Part shown: piece by piece, positions 8,814-17,370 of the stretch
How the letters are laid out: each line of letters starts with the position of its first letter
Numbering within the stretch: the first letter of the stretch is position 1
Assembly (NCBI RefSeq): GCF_900290285.1
Contig: NZ_LT985754.1
Coordinates: forward strand, 573,855 to 637,854
Direction of reading: 5' to 3'
Length of the DNA stretch: 64,000 nucleotides
From: Candidatus Centipeda massiliensis
GTDB taxonomy: Bacteria > Bacillota > Negativicutes > Selenomonadales > Selenomonadaceae
Program-made: the position numbers and the translations under genes
The notes under the pieces: model-generated
What the model saw: the letters and a program-made list of their open reading frames with translations, nothing else
The model's database searches: none
What the model was told of the DNA's origin: nothing

Positions 8814-10921
8814 AACTGATCCATACACGCATTCGTCTGCGCGGACAGCTTCCACGTGTGGATGCCATGCGCCTTGCTGCGCGGATGCGCCGTTTCCCCG
8901 CTGTGACGGCAGCATCCGCGAGTGAGTCTCACGTCGATCTCTGGCACGAGGGGGCAATCCCCGTGCCGCGCATTCTTGCGGCGGCAGAGCGTGCCGTGCG
9001 GGAGAACGCGGACAAGGCGGTGACGCCGACGGAGCAGATGGCGGAGTTCCGGCGTGATGCCGTGATCTCACTCGCGAGTTTTGCAGCGATGGAGCTGCTG
9101 AAGCGCGGGGCGCCCGAACTCTTTGCCTCAATGACGGTGCTGCGCTCACTGCTTGTTCTGGGCATCTCGCGCAATTTCATCAAGACGGGAATCGGCGGTC
9201 TGATCAAGGATCGTCAGCCGAATGCAGACACGCTGACAACGACGGCGGTGATTGCCTCCGTGCTTGCGGGCAAGCCCGAGTCGAGCCTCATGCTGCTCGC
9301 ACTCAGCAACGGTGCGGAGATGCTGACGAGCTATGCGGCAGAGAAGGCACGCACGCACATCTCGGGACTCCTCTCGCTCGGACAGCGCGATGTCTGGCTG
9401 GTTGAAATGACGCCGGACGGCGAGGTCGAGCGCAAGGTGCCCGTGGAGGAGGTTCGCCCCGGTGATACGATTGCCGTACACGCAGGCGAGAAGATTGCGA
9501 TTGACGGGCGTGTGCTGCGCGGCGATGCGGCGGTGACACAGGCATCGATTACCGGTGAATCCGCGCCCGCGATGAAGCACGAGGGCGCGCCAGTCTATGC
9601 GGGCAGTGTGGTCGAGGCAGGCGAACTCGTCGTCGCGGTGGAAAAGGTGGGCGGCGATACCTCGCTCGCACACATTGTCCACCTGGTCGAGGAGGCACAG
9701 ATGCGCCGTGCGCCCGTGCAGAATTTTGCCGATCAGATGGCAAACTATCTCGTGCCTGTGTCCTTCCTGGGCGCTGCGATTGTCTACGGTGCGACGCGCG
9801 ACTGGGGGCGGGTGCTGAACCTGCTCTTCATTGATTTCTCCTGTGGACTCAAACTCTCGACTGCGACGGCGATGTCGGCATCCATCGCAGCCGCTGCCAA
9901 GCGCGGCATTCTCGTCAAGGGCGGCAACTATATCGAGGCGCTTGCCCGTACAGATACGGTGGTGCTGGACAAGACGGGGACGCTGACCGTCGGCGTGCCG
10001 GAGATCACGTTCATCCGTACGGCGGCGAATGTTGCGGAGAAGGAAGTGATTCTCCTCGCGGCATCGGCGGAGGAACATTCTGTGCATCCGCTTGCCGTGG
10101 CGATTCAAAAATACGTGGAGGAGCAGGCGTGGAAAACGCCGCAGCACCGCTCGTCGAAGACCATCGTGGCGCGTGGTATGCTCGCCGAGGTGCCGGACTT
10201 TGAAGGGTATTCGGGCGGTACGGTGCGCGTCGGCAGCCGCCGTTTCCTGAAGGAAAGCGGGGTCACAGACGAGGAGGATCTGATCGCTGCGGTACAGGGC
10301 AAGAATCTGCTCTATGTGGCGCGTGACACGAAGCTCATCGGCATTATCGGGATCGAGGATCCGATCCGTCCGAAGATGAAGAAGACCTTGAACCAGCTGC
10401 GCCGCTGCGGCGTGGATGAGATTGTCATGCTCACGGGTGATGCGAAGGCGGTCGCGGCAGATGTGGCGCGGGAGATGGATGTGGACTCCTATCATGCGGA
10501 GATCCTGCCCGAGGACAAGTCGCGCTACGTCAACCAGCTCAAGCAGCGTGGTACGGTTATGATGGTCGGCGATGGCATCAACGATGCGCCTGCGCTCGCA
10601 TTTGCCGATGTCGGCGTCTCACTCGGCGGACGGCAGACGGACATTGCCGCGGAGTCCTCGGCGGTGACGATTCATGCGGAGGATCCGACACGGCTTGTGG
10701 ATGCACTGCGGATCGGACAGCGGACAATGCACCTCGTGCACCAGAATTTCAAGGCGACGCTGCTCATCAACTCGTCGGCGATGCTGCTCGGTGCGCTGGG
10801 GGCAATCAGCCCGCTCGCGGCGGCGGCGATCCACAATACGGCGACGCTCGGTGTGGTGCTCAACAGCTGCCGTATCCTGACGCCGGAGGATGGACTCTTT
10901 GTGCGGCGCCAGCCGCGCTGA
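8810..10921 (+). CDS. P1B-type heavy-metal ATPase with atypical metal site
   Basis: 703 residues. A degenerate HMA-like region (1-70) precedes membrane helices, an actuator domain with TGES (ASITGESAPA), the phosphorylation motif DKTGT (D387), a P1B-type SVHPLA loop and the hinge GDGINDAPAL. The transmembrane metal motif, normally CPC, is FSC (343-345, DFSCGLKLSTATA), and the usual proline of the following ATPTA is also changed. Metal specificity therefore cannot be read from known classes; a first-row transition metal is likely. ATG 8810 overlaps the previous stop (ATGA). Confidence 0.85.
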   Translation: MKLIHTRIRLRGQLPRVDAMRLAARMRRFPAVTAASASESHVDLWHEGAIPVPRILAAAERAVRENADKAVTPTEQMAEFRRDAVISLASFAAMELLKRGAPELFASMTVLRSLLVLGISRNFIKTGIGGLIKDRQPNADTLTTTAVIASVLAGKPESSLMLLALSNGAEMLTSYAAEKARTHISGLLSLGQRDVWLVEMTPDGEVERKVPVEEVRPGDTIAVHAGEKIAIDGRVLRGDAAVTQASITGESAPAMKHEGAPVYAGSVVEAGELVVAVEKVGGDTSLAHIVHLVEEAQMRRAPVQNFADQMANYLVPVSFLGAAIVYGATRDWGRVLNLLFIDFSCGLKLSTATAMSASIAAAAKRGILVKGGNYIEALARTDTVVLDKTGTLTVGVPEITFIRTAANVAEKEVILLAASAEEHSVHPLAVAIQKYVEEQAWKTPQHRSSKTIVARGMLAEVPDFEGYSGGTVRVGSRRFLKESGVTDEEDLIAAVQGKNLLYVARDTKLIGIIGIEDPIRPKMKKTLNQLRRCGVDEIVMLTGDAKAVAADVAREMDVDSYHAEILPEDKSRYVNQLKQRGTVMMVGDGINDAPALAFADVGVSLGGRQTDIAAESSAVTIHAEDPTRLVDALRIGQRTMHLVHQNFKATLLINSSAMLLGALGAISPLAAAAIHNTATLGVVLNSCRILTPEDGLFVRRQPR

Positions 10922-10952
10922 AGACGTGTGCCGATGCGTCTGCGCAGAACTA

Positions 10953-10981
10953 TTGATTTTTCCCGCGTCCTGTTGTAAAAT
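10953..10981 (+). promoter_or_regulatory. Sigma-70 promoter of yvyF
   Basis: TTGATT (10953-10958), 17-base spacer, TAAAAT (10976-10981), about 70 bases before the yvyF-like gene. It probably starts the late flagellar block. Confidence 0.7.
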
Positions 10982-11051
10982 ACGGGGGAATGAGGAGATA
11001 GTGTCGGATCATGCATCTACCGATCCGCTATTTGAGAGGAGTGTTTGATCA

Positions 11052-11471
11052 ATGGCAGGAAAGATGAAGAACTGCTCAAGCTGCGGGAAGGTATTTGTTT
11101 CGATCAACAATGCGCGTATTTGCATGGATTGCCGTGCGAAGGAAGAGCAGTGGGAGAAGTCCATCGTCGACTACGTGCGCGACCATCCGAAGAGCAAGAT
11201 CGGCGAGATCGTCGAGGCGACGGGCGTACAGGAGCCAGTGATCCGCCGTATGATCCGTGAGGGGCGCTTCGTTTCGACAGGGGTTGAACTTTACTACCCG
11301 TGTGAGAAATGCGGTTCGCCCATTCAGAAGGGGCAGTACTGTGAGAAGTGTCAGAAGGATATGCGTGACGAGCTGACCGCTGCGATTGCCAAGAAGGGCG
11401 GCGCGGGGAAAGGCTCTGGTACGGACGCTGGGGCGGGACGCCGCGGCTACGTGACCTTGAACGACAAATAG
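11052..11471 (+). CDS. yvyF: Flagellar operon protein, YvyF/TIGR03826 family
   Basis: 139 residues. Two zinc-ribbon-like cysteine sets (CSSCGKVF...CMDC near the N-terminus and CEKCGSPI...CEKC at 85-105) flank a helical domain resembling a helix-turn-helix (IGEIVEATGVQEPVIRRMI). This is the small protein that precedes flgM in Bacillus and Clostridia. Its exact role is unclear, possibly regulatory. It has its own sigma-70 promoter and ends before a strong terminator. Confidence 0.85.
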   Translation: MAGKMKNCSSCGKVFVSINNARICMDCRAKEEQWEKSIVDYVRDHPKSKIGEIVEATGVQEPVIRRMIREGRFVSTGVELYYPCEKCGSPIQKGQYCEKCQKDMRDELTAAIAKKGGAGKGSGTDAGAGRRGYVTLNDK

Positions 11472-11483
11472 AACATAACACGG

Positions 11484-11527
11484 GCGCGTACTTGGGAAAA
11501 TTTTCTTAAGTACGCGCTTCTTTTTTT
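11484..11527 (+). terminator. Intrinsic terminator after yvyF
   Basis: 10-bp stem GCGCGTACTT/AAGTACGCGC, 14-base loop, then TTCTTTTTTT. Its right arm and T-run overlap a sigma-28-like promoter for flgM. Confidence 0.85.
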
Positions 11528-11533
11528 CGATAA
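11507..11533 (+). promoter_or_regulatory. Sigma-28 (FliA/SigD) promoter of flgM
   Basis: TAAG (11507-11510) then TTCGATAA (11526-11533), spaced as in the sigma-28 consensus TAAA-N15-GCCGATAA. The same TTAAGTA...CGATA layout precedes flagellin. A small hairpin (CTCCGA/TCGGAG) lies in the short leader. Confidence 0.6.
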
Positions 11534-11589
11534 AGAATGTGAAAGGACTCCGACCTCTTTTCGGAGCAAAATCGTAGGTGGTGAAGAAT

Positions 11590-11871
11590 ATGTTGATCAG
11601 CAATCATACCGTTGCGGCAGTGAGCCGACTCTATGCGGGCAGCCAGCCGAGCGGAGTGCGCCGCGTGGATGCGCCGTCCGCAGTGCAGCGCCCGGATGCG
11701 CTTGAACTCTCCGGCGAGGCACAGCGTTTCGGTGATATTTTGCAGAAGCTGCAGGGATTGGATGATGTGCGTGCGGAGCGTGTGGATGCGCTGCGGGCGC
11801 GTGCAGAGAAGGGGGACTACGCCCCCGCCTCCTCGGACATCGCCATGAAGATGCTTGCGATGCGTTACTAA
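11590..11871 (+). CDS. flgM: Anti-sigma-28 factor FlgM
   Basis: 93 residues. It binds sigma-28 and holds late flagellar transcription off until the hook is complete and FlgM is exported. The C-terminal half has the family pattern DALELSGEAQRF, then VRAERVDALRARAEKGDY and a terminal helix. ATG 11590 follows AGGTGGTG at six bases; two upstream in-frame GTG codons (11578, 11581) lie inside this Shine-Dalgarno and are less likely. It heads the flgN-flgK-flgL run. Confidence 0.87.
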   Translation: MLISNHTVAAVSRLYAGSQPSGVRRVDAPSAVQRPDALELSGEAQRFGDILQKLQGLDDVRAERVDALRARAEKGDYAPASSDIAMKMLAMRY

Positions 11872-11883
11872 CAGGGGCAGGTC

Positions 11884-12372
11884 ATGTGGAATGCGTTCAC
11901 GGAAACCTTGGCGGAACTGTATCGGCAGTATGAGAAAATCAACGCGCTTCAGGAGAAGAAGCGCGGTGTTCTCGTTGGACTCGATATGGCGGCACTGGAA
12001 AAGCTGACCGCCGAAGAGGAATTTCTGGCAAAGGCGGTACAGGAACTCGAAAAACAGCGCCTTGCCCAGCTGGCACAGATCGCAAAGGAAACCCCAGGGG
12101 TGACGGCCGACACCAGCATGGAGGAACTCGCCCTCCTCGCGCCGACCGATGCCGTTCATCGCAGCGTGCGCGCGTCGAGCCGCAGGCTGAGCCTCCTTGT
12201 CAAGGAGACGAAGGAGCGCAGCGATGCGAATGCGCTTCTCATAGAGGCAGCACTCATCGCGGTGAATCGGCAGCTCGGCAAGATCGGCGGCGCGGTCGTC
12301 GATCCTGTCTATGGCAGCACGGGCGGCGAGCAGGTGCGGCACCTCAAAAAGAATCTGGACTATAGGGCGTGA
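11884..12372 (+). CDS. flgN: FlgN-family flagellar chaperone
   Basis: 162 residues, almost entirely helical with heptad repeats, in the position and size of FlgN, the export chaperone that protects FlgK and FlgL. The early block LYRQYEKINALQEKKRGVLV and the C-terminal amphipathic helix fit the family. It starts 13 bases after flgM and ends six bases before a second protein of the same type. Confidence 0.8.
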   Translation: MWNAFTETLAELYRQYEKINALQEKKRGVLVGLDMAALEKLTAEEEFLAKAVQELEKQRLAQLAQIAKETPGVTADTSMEELALLAPTDAVHRSVRASSRRLSLLVKETKERSDANALLIEAALIAVNRQLGKIGGAVVDPVYGSTGGEQVRHLKKNLDYRA

Positions 12373-12378
12373 AGGGCG

Positions 12379-12870
12379 ATGACGAATGAAACGCGCGAGG
12401 CACTCGTGCTCCTGAAAGCGCAGCTTGCTGCCTGTGAGGAGGCAGTGCTTCGCTTTGCTGCGCTTCGGAATGCCCTTTGCCAGAGTGCCTCCGGCGGTGG
12501 GCTGACGAATCCTACGGCGGCACTGGAACACAGCCTGCGTGAGGTGGGCGCGCTTACGCGCCGACAGGATGCGCTTTTGGAAACGATGCAGGGCACGAGT
12601 CTCACAGAGATCATTGCCCGCGAACCGAACCTGACGGAGCGGTTTGCCGTGGAGCGCGTCCTGCGCGCCGTTACGGCACGCCAACGTGAACTGCGCGAAC
12701 GGATGCAGAGTTGCACGGAATTGCTGAATGCAAGCGCGGCATTTGTCAGCTATCAGCTCAACGTCATCTCCGGTACAGTTGCTGATGATACATACGGCAA
12801 ATCACAGCCGGTAGCAGGCCCGAATGCGGGCATACGCCGTGAAATAGCGATGTTTGATGCGGATGTATAG
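12379..12870 (+). CDS. Second FlgN-like chaperone
   Basis: 163 residues, helical, similar in length and layout to the preceding FlgN. Both end in a similar motif (VVDPVYGSTGG versus TVADDTYGKSQ), which suggests an old duplication. One copy may serve FlgK and the other FlgL; this is inferred. It starts six bases after the first flgN and precedes flgK by 18 bases. Confidence 0.65.
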   Translation: MTNETREALVLLKAQLAACEEAVLRFAALRNALCQSASGGGLTNPTAALEHSLREVGALTRRQDALLETMQGTSLTEIIAREPNLTERFAVERVLRAVTARQRELRERMQSCTELLNASAAFVSYQLNVISGTVADDTYGKSQPVAGPNAGIRREIAMFDADV

Positions 12871-12888
12871 GGAAAGAGTGAGGGATCT

Positions 12889-14637
12889 ATGCGGTCAACA
12901 TTTGCGGGACTCAATACAATGGTGCGGGGCATCCAGAACAATCAGCTCTCGCTCGACACCACGGGACACAATATCACGAATGCCTCTACGGAGGGCTACT
13001 CGCGTCAGCGTGTGGACTCGGCGGCGACGAACTATCAGGAGCGTGCTGCGCTGTACGGCAATGTCTACGTCGGCGGGGGCGTCGATGTCGTGGCGCTGAA
13101 TCGTGCGCGCAATGTCTATGCGGACAAGCAGTATTGGTCGGAGAATTCGTCACAGAATCTCTACAAGACCTACAAGACCAACTACGACAAGGTGGAGACG
13201 ATCTTCAATGACTCGAAGAAGACGGGCATTCTGAATGCCATGCAGCAGTTCTACTCCGCATGGGTCAACCTCTCCGACTACGCGAGCGATGCCGCTTCGC
13301 GCACGTCGGTGATCGCGAAGGGGAACAATCTCGTTGACCGCATCAAGACGGCGGCGAAGCAGCTGCAGGATCAGATTTCGGCGCAGTATGAGGAGACAGG
13401 GATCCAGCTCGGCAAGCTCAACAATCTCACGAAGGAGATCGCACGTCTTAATAAGAACATCATGCTTGCGGAGACCAACGGCGGCAAGGCGAACGATCTG
13501 CGCGACCAGCGTGATCTTCTTGTGGATAAGCTCTCCGAGATTACGAACGTCAATGTATACGAGGAGGCGAACGGTCAGTACACCGTCGTTTCCAACGGTA
13601 TGTCGCTCGTGCAGCGCGAGCATTCGCTGACGCTTGAACTGAGCGAACCGATGAACAATCTGCAGTACGGCGTCTCCGATTTCTCCATCCGCGTGGTGGA
13701 GGCGGGCGGCATCGGCTATGTGCCGCAGAGCGGCATCCTGAAGGCGCTTTCCGATACGATTGTGCAGGACAAGGGGCATATCGACCAGCTCGCAGACATC
13801 TCTGCGACATTGCTCACGACGTTCAACGATGTGCACAAACTCGGCGTCGGCATTGACAAGGAGTCGAAGGGCTGGATGAACTTCTTCGGAAAGAACAAGT
13901 TCAAGTCCGCAACGGGGACGACCTACGACCAGATGCAGTACACATGGCACGTTGACCCGTCGACGGACGAACGCTATGTGCAGGCGGTGGGCGCGACTGT
14001 GACACGCACGCACACGGCAGGTCCGCCCGCGCAGACGACCGTGTCGACAGCGGCGGCGAGTGCGACACCAGAGGATCGGCTGCGCTCCATGCAGATCATC
14101 AATGCACTTCAAATCAGTGAGGAGCTGACCGCTCCGGGCGGACAGAATCTCGTCGCCGCGCGGCAGATTACGAACACGAGCGGCGCGAAGGTCACACCGA
14201 CATTCGTCGGTACTACCTCGTCGCAGTACACCTATGAAGACAGTTGGGTCAACGGCACGGGCGACGGCACGATGGCGGTCGAGCTGAGCAAGCTCTTCAA
14301 CATCGATGAGATGACTGCGACGAACCCGAAGGGGTCGATGAACCCGCGCGGTACGGAGCGTGCCGTCAGCAAGATCTCGATCAATCAGTACTACAACGGC
14401 ATGATGAGTCAGCTTGGTGCAGACGCCGAGAACATCGACAAGACGCTCAAGCAGCAGGATGACCTCATGACGCAGATCGAACAGTGGCGGCAGTCGACAT
14501 CGGGCGTTGACTGGAACGAGGAGCTGACGAATATGCTCAAGTTCCAGACGGGCTACGGTGCATGCTCGCGCGTGCTCACGTCGATGGATGAGATGCTCGA
14601 TAAGCTGATCAACGGCACGGGCATGGTCGGAAGGTAA
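12889..14637 (+). CDS. flgK: Flagellar hook-associated protein 1 FlgK
   Basis: 582 residues; first hook-filament junction protein, exported by the flagellar type III system. The N-terminal D0 region has the axial-protein signature QLSLDTTGHNITNASTEGYS. The C-terminus has the matching coiled coil (DWNEELTNMLKFQTGYGACS), ending in a helix. The middle (about 320-470) is variable and Thr/Ser-rich. Typical length. Eleven bases separate it from flgL. Confidence 0.95.
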   Translation: MRSTFAGLNTMVRGIQNNQLSLDTTGHNITNASTEGYSRQRVDSAATNYQERAALYGNVYVGGGVDVVALNRARNVYADKQYWSENSSQNLYKTYKTNYDKVETIFNDSKKTGILNAMQQFYSAWVNLSDYASDAASRTSVIAKGNNLVDRIKTAAKQLQDQISAQYEETGIQLGKLNNLTKEIARLNKNIMLAETNGGKANDLRDQRDLLVDKLSEITNVNVYEEANGQYTVVSNGMSLVQREHSLTLELSEPMNNLQYGVSDFSIRVVEAGGIGYVPQSGILKALSDTIVQDKGHIDQLADISATLLTTFNDVHKLGVGIDKESKGWMNFFGKNKFKSATGTTYDQMQYTWHVDPSTDERYVQAVGATVTRTHTAGPPAQTTVSTAAASATPEDRLRSMQIINALQISEELTAPGGQNLVAARQITNTSGAKVTPTFVGTTSSQYTYEDSWVNGTGDGTMAVELSKLFNIDEMTATNPKGSMNPRGTERAVSKISINQYYNGMMSQLGADAENIDKTLKQQDDLMTQIEQWRQSTSGVDWNEELTNMLKFQTGYGACSRVLTSMDEMLDKLINGTGMVGR

Positions 14638-14648
14638 GGGGTGACAGA

Positions 14649-15983
14649 ATGATACGCATCAGCAGCAATTATTCCGTACAGCGCTATCAGCGGGATCTGA
14701 ACGCGCTTGACTATACGAAGACGCGGCTCATGGAGCAGGGCGACGGCAGCAAGCTCCACCGCCCTTCCGATGATTCTGTCGGCTACTCGCGCTATTTGCG
14801 CTACAATGTCTCCGAGGGGGAGAACAACCGCTATCAGGACAGCGTCAAGGCGGGTGTTTCGTGGATGAACTCCACGGAGAGTTCGCTTTCCGCGATGGAG
14901 GACATTCAAAAGACCTTTAAGGCGAAGACAATCCAGGCGGCAAACGACGATAAGGATGAAAAGGGCGGTGACTGGCCTGCGATTGCACGCGAGATGAAGG
15001 CGGGGGTCGAGCAGATTGTCTCCCTCGGCAATACCCAGCTTGGTGATCGCTATATCTTTGGCGGACAGGCCGATCTCAAGCAGCCCTTTTCCATATCGAG
15101 TCCCAATGACCCGAAGTACCGTGGTGTGGCAAAGACGCTCGATGACCGTCAGGCGAACTTTTTCAACGATGTGAGCAACAACAACAGTGCGGATTTCCTG
15201 CACCAAATGCTCTCACTTGATGGCACTGATGGCAATACCTATTATATGAACACCTTGAACGGTAAGATCTACACGAAGGAATTCGTGCAGGAAGGCTACA
15301 AGGATCTAATTGCGAAGGGGTACAAGACCGAGGCAGAGGCAATCGCCGCCGGTGAGACAACATCCGTCGGGAATGGCGGTGTGGGTCCCAACTTCATCAA
15401 AAACAATTTCAAGAATACCGGCGAGGTGAAAAACCCCGGATGGACGGCATCGGCAAACGGCACGACATTGAAATTTTCCACTGTGCGCCAGCAGATCGTC
15501 ACCTACAGCGGCGATTTCCGCTACATCTCGATGGTCAAGCAGAACGGCTCGACCGAACCCACGGCGGATACGGTCAACAAGACGGGGGCGGATGTGTTCG
15601 GCCGTGACCTCTTCGATGACAAGAACTCCGGTAATGAGCCGTCGGGTACGGCAATGCTGAACAACATGTTGACCGTCCACGCGAAGACACAGGCGTGCGA
15701 TGCCCACTGGCTCAGTTCCGACGGTGTGTCGCTTGCCGATGTTGCAAATCAGGTGACGCTGCAGGCACATACGGAAACGGGCGCGCGGTCGCGACTCTAC
15801 ACGGATATGAAGGACGTGCTCACGAATCATCAGGAGAACATCACGCGCGATATCACGGATGTCTCAGGCACGGATGTTGCGGAACTCGCGATGAAGATGA
15901 TGCAGCAGCAGACAATCATGAGCATGTCACTCGCGATGGGGTCACGTATTCTGCCGCTCTCGCTTGTGGACTACCTGCGCTGA
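14649..15983 (+). CDS. flgL: Flagellar hook-associated protein 3 FlgL
   Basis: 444 residues; second junction protein linking FlgK to flagellin. The N-terminus MIRISSNYSVQRYQRDLNAL and the RPSDDSVGYSRYLRY motif are flagellin-like D0/D1 sequence. GDRYIFGGQAD is the FlgL hallmark. The C-terminal helix ends MSMSLAMGSRILPLSLVDYL. The central insert of about 200 residues makes it longer than the usual 300, in line with a surface-exposed variable domain. Confidence 0.93.
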   Translation: MIRISSNYSVQRYQRDLNALDYTKTRLMEQGDGSKLHRPSDDSVGYSRYLRYNVSEGENNRYQDSVKAGVSWMNSTESSLSAMEDIQKTFKAKTIQAANDDKDEKGGDWPAIAREMKAGVEQIVSLGNTQLGDRYIFGGQADLKQPFSISSPNDPKYRGVAKTLDDRQANFFNDVSNNNSADFLHQMLSLDGTDGNTYYMNTLNGKIYTKEFVQEGYKDLIAKGYKTEAEAIAAGETTSVGNGGVGPNFIKNNFKNTGEVKNPGWTASANGTTLKFSTVRQQIVTYSGDFRYISMVKQNGSTEPTADTVNKTGADVFGRDLFDDKNSGNEPSGTAMLNNMLTVHAKTQACDAHWLSSDGVSLADVANQVTLQAHTETGARSRLYTDMKDVLTNHQENITRDITDVSGTDVAELAMKMMQQQTIMSMSLAMGSRILPLSLVDYLR

Positions 15984-16025
15984 TCGACTGCCTGTGGTGA
16001 TTTCATAACGGGAAAGGATGCCCTT

Positions 16026-16610
16026 ATGCCCATGCTTTATCTCAATACGCGCCATACCTTGCCGATGATCGGCCTTCGGATACAGCGCAACACGGTCGAT
16101 GCCAGCATCGTCCAGCCACGCTACGAACAGCAGACGCAGCAGGCTCATGCTGGGCGTGGTATGACGCAGCCGAAAGTCTCGATTGACAGCTACCCGAGCC
16201 GCCACAGTTACGGCTATACAAATCATACGGATTTTGCGCGCGAAAACCTCGAGCGTGGCATGTCCGAGGTGCAGAAGGGAACCTCGAAGCACACGCAGAT
16301 GGCGTGGGCGCTTGCCGAGGACGGACCGAAGCAGGGGCGACAGGTCGGCATTGAGTTTGCTAAGCGTGATATGGAGAATCGTGTCACGCGGCTCAGAACG
16401 CTTGTCGCCGCGCATATTCCGGAGCCGACCATCACGGTCGATCCGGGGCAGACGCACGGTGCGCCGGTGCCCGCAAGGACGACGCCGGACTGGCATACGG
16501 AGGGAAAAGCGCGCATTACGTACAAGCCCGGCAGCATCGAGACCTATCTGCAGCAGAAGGGCGACATTCATAGCTGGGTCAGCGAAGGAAAATATGATAT
16601 ACGTGCATAA
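16026..16610 (+). CDS. YviE-like protein (DUF6470)
   Basis: 194 residues. It sits between flgL and fliW, exactly where Bacillus has yviE, and has the same features: short N-terminal strand region (LNTRHTLPMIGLRIQRNTVD), Gln/Tyr-rich segment (PRYEQQTQQAHAG) and a helical middle. No catalytic motif is visible. Function unknown; conserved synteny implies a role in late flagellar assembly. An in-frame ATG at 16032 is an alternative start. Confidence 0.75.
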   Translation: MPMLYLNTRHTLPMIGLRIQRNTVDASIVQPRYEQQTQQAHAGRGMTQPKVSIDSYPSRHSYGYTNHTDFARENLERGMSEVQKGTSKHTQMAWALAEDGPKQGRQVGIEFAKRDMENRVTRLRTLVAAHIPEPTITVDPGQTHGAPVPARTTPDWHTEGKARITYKPGSIETYLQQKGDIHSWVSEGKYDIRA

Positions 16611-16622
16611 TAGGAGCCTTTG

Positions 16623-17069
16623 ATGAAGAAGATTATGACGAGCCGCTTCGGCGAAATTGAGGCGGCAGAGGAGTCCATTATCCACTTTGCGGCGGGGATT
16701 CCTGCTTTTGAGGAGGAACGGGAGTTTATCATCATTCCATACGAGGAGGACAGTCCGTACGTCTTTCTGCAGTCTGTCAAGACGCCGGAACTCGCCTTTT
16801 TGATGACGATGCCGCTCACGTTCTTTCCGGACTACGAATTTACCATTGACGATGAGGTCGAGGCAGAGCTGGGACTCACCTCGCCCGACGAGGTGCTGAT
16901 CTACACAATCCTCACCCTCTCGGGAACGGAGATCCGCGATCTTACGGCGAACCTCATGGCACCCATCGTCATCAATACCACGACGCGCAAGGCCAAGCAG
17001 ATTGTACTTGAGCGGAGTGCGTACACGACGAAGCACCGCCTGTTCTCCGCAGAGAAGGAGGACAGGTAA
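16623..17069 (+). CDS. fliW: Flagellar assembly factor FliW
   Basis: 148 residues. FliW binds flagellin and CsrA; when cytoplasmic flagellin is low, free FliW sequesters CsrA and relieves repression of flagellin translation. Family pattern seen: FGEIEAAEESIIHFAAGIPA, the FLQSVKTPELAFLMTMP block and the terminal helix region. ATG 16623 follows AGGAG at the proper distance, and the in-frame TTG 16620 is unlikely. The stop overlaps the csrA start (TAATG). Confidence 0.93.
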   Translation: MKKIMTSRFGEIEAAEESIIHFAAGIPAFEEEREFIIIPYEEDSPYVFLQSVKTPELAFLMTMPLTFFPDYEFTIDDEVEAELGLTSPDEVLIYTILTLSGTEIRDLTANLMAPIVINTTTRKAKQIVLERSAYTTKHRLFSAEKEDR

Positions 17070-17290
17070 TGCTTGTACTCACACGCAAACCAAGGCAGCA
17101 GATCATGATCGGCGACAATGTCACCGTCAATATCGTGGAGGTTCAGGGCGATAACGTGCGCATCGCGATCGATGCACCGCGTCACGTCAAGATCTACCGC
17201 GGTGAGATCTATCGGGCGATCCAGGAGGAGAATCAAAAGGCGGCGGCAGCGACTGCACATGTTGATCTCAGCGCATTGCCCAAGGGGTGA
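17069..17290 (+). CDS. csrA: RNA-binding regulator CsrA
   Basis: 73 residues. A dimeric protein that binds GGA motifs in leader hairpins. It opens MLVLTRKPRQQIMIGDNVTV and keeps the binding face (VRIAIDAPRHVKIYRGEIY). The pairing with FliW and several GGA motifs in the flagellin leader suggest the Bacillus-type circuit: CsrA blocks flagellin translation and FliW antagonises it. Confidence 0.95.
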   Translation: MLVLTRKPRQQIMIGDNVTVNIVEVQGDNVRIAIDAPRHVKIYRGEIYRAIQEENQKAAAATAHVDLSALPKG

Positions 17291-17345
17291 AACGCATCGC
17301 TCAGGATCATCAAGGAAGAACCGAACGGGAACGTCGGATGCGTTT
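17290..17345 (+). promoter_or_regulatory. GGA-rich stem-loop between csrA and flaG
   Basis: Perfect 9-bp stem AAACGCATC/GATGCGTTT (17290-17298 with 17337-17345) enclosing 38 bases. GGA motifs occur at 17303, 17314, 17328 and 17336, and another lies in the flaG ribosome-binding site. This could be a CsrA-binding element acting on flaG or on csrA mRNA (inference). Confidence 0.4.
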
Positions 17346-17370
17346 CCCATGACACATGGAGGGGTGTCTT

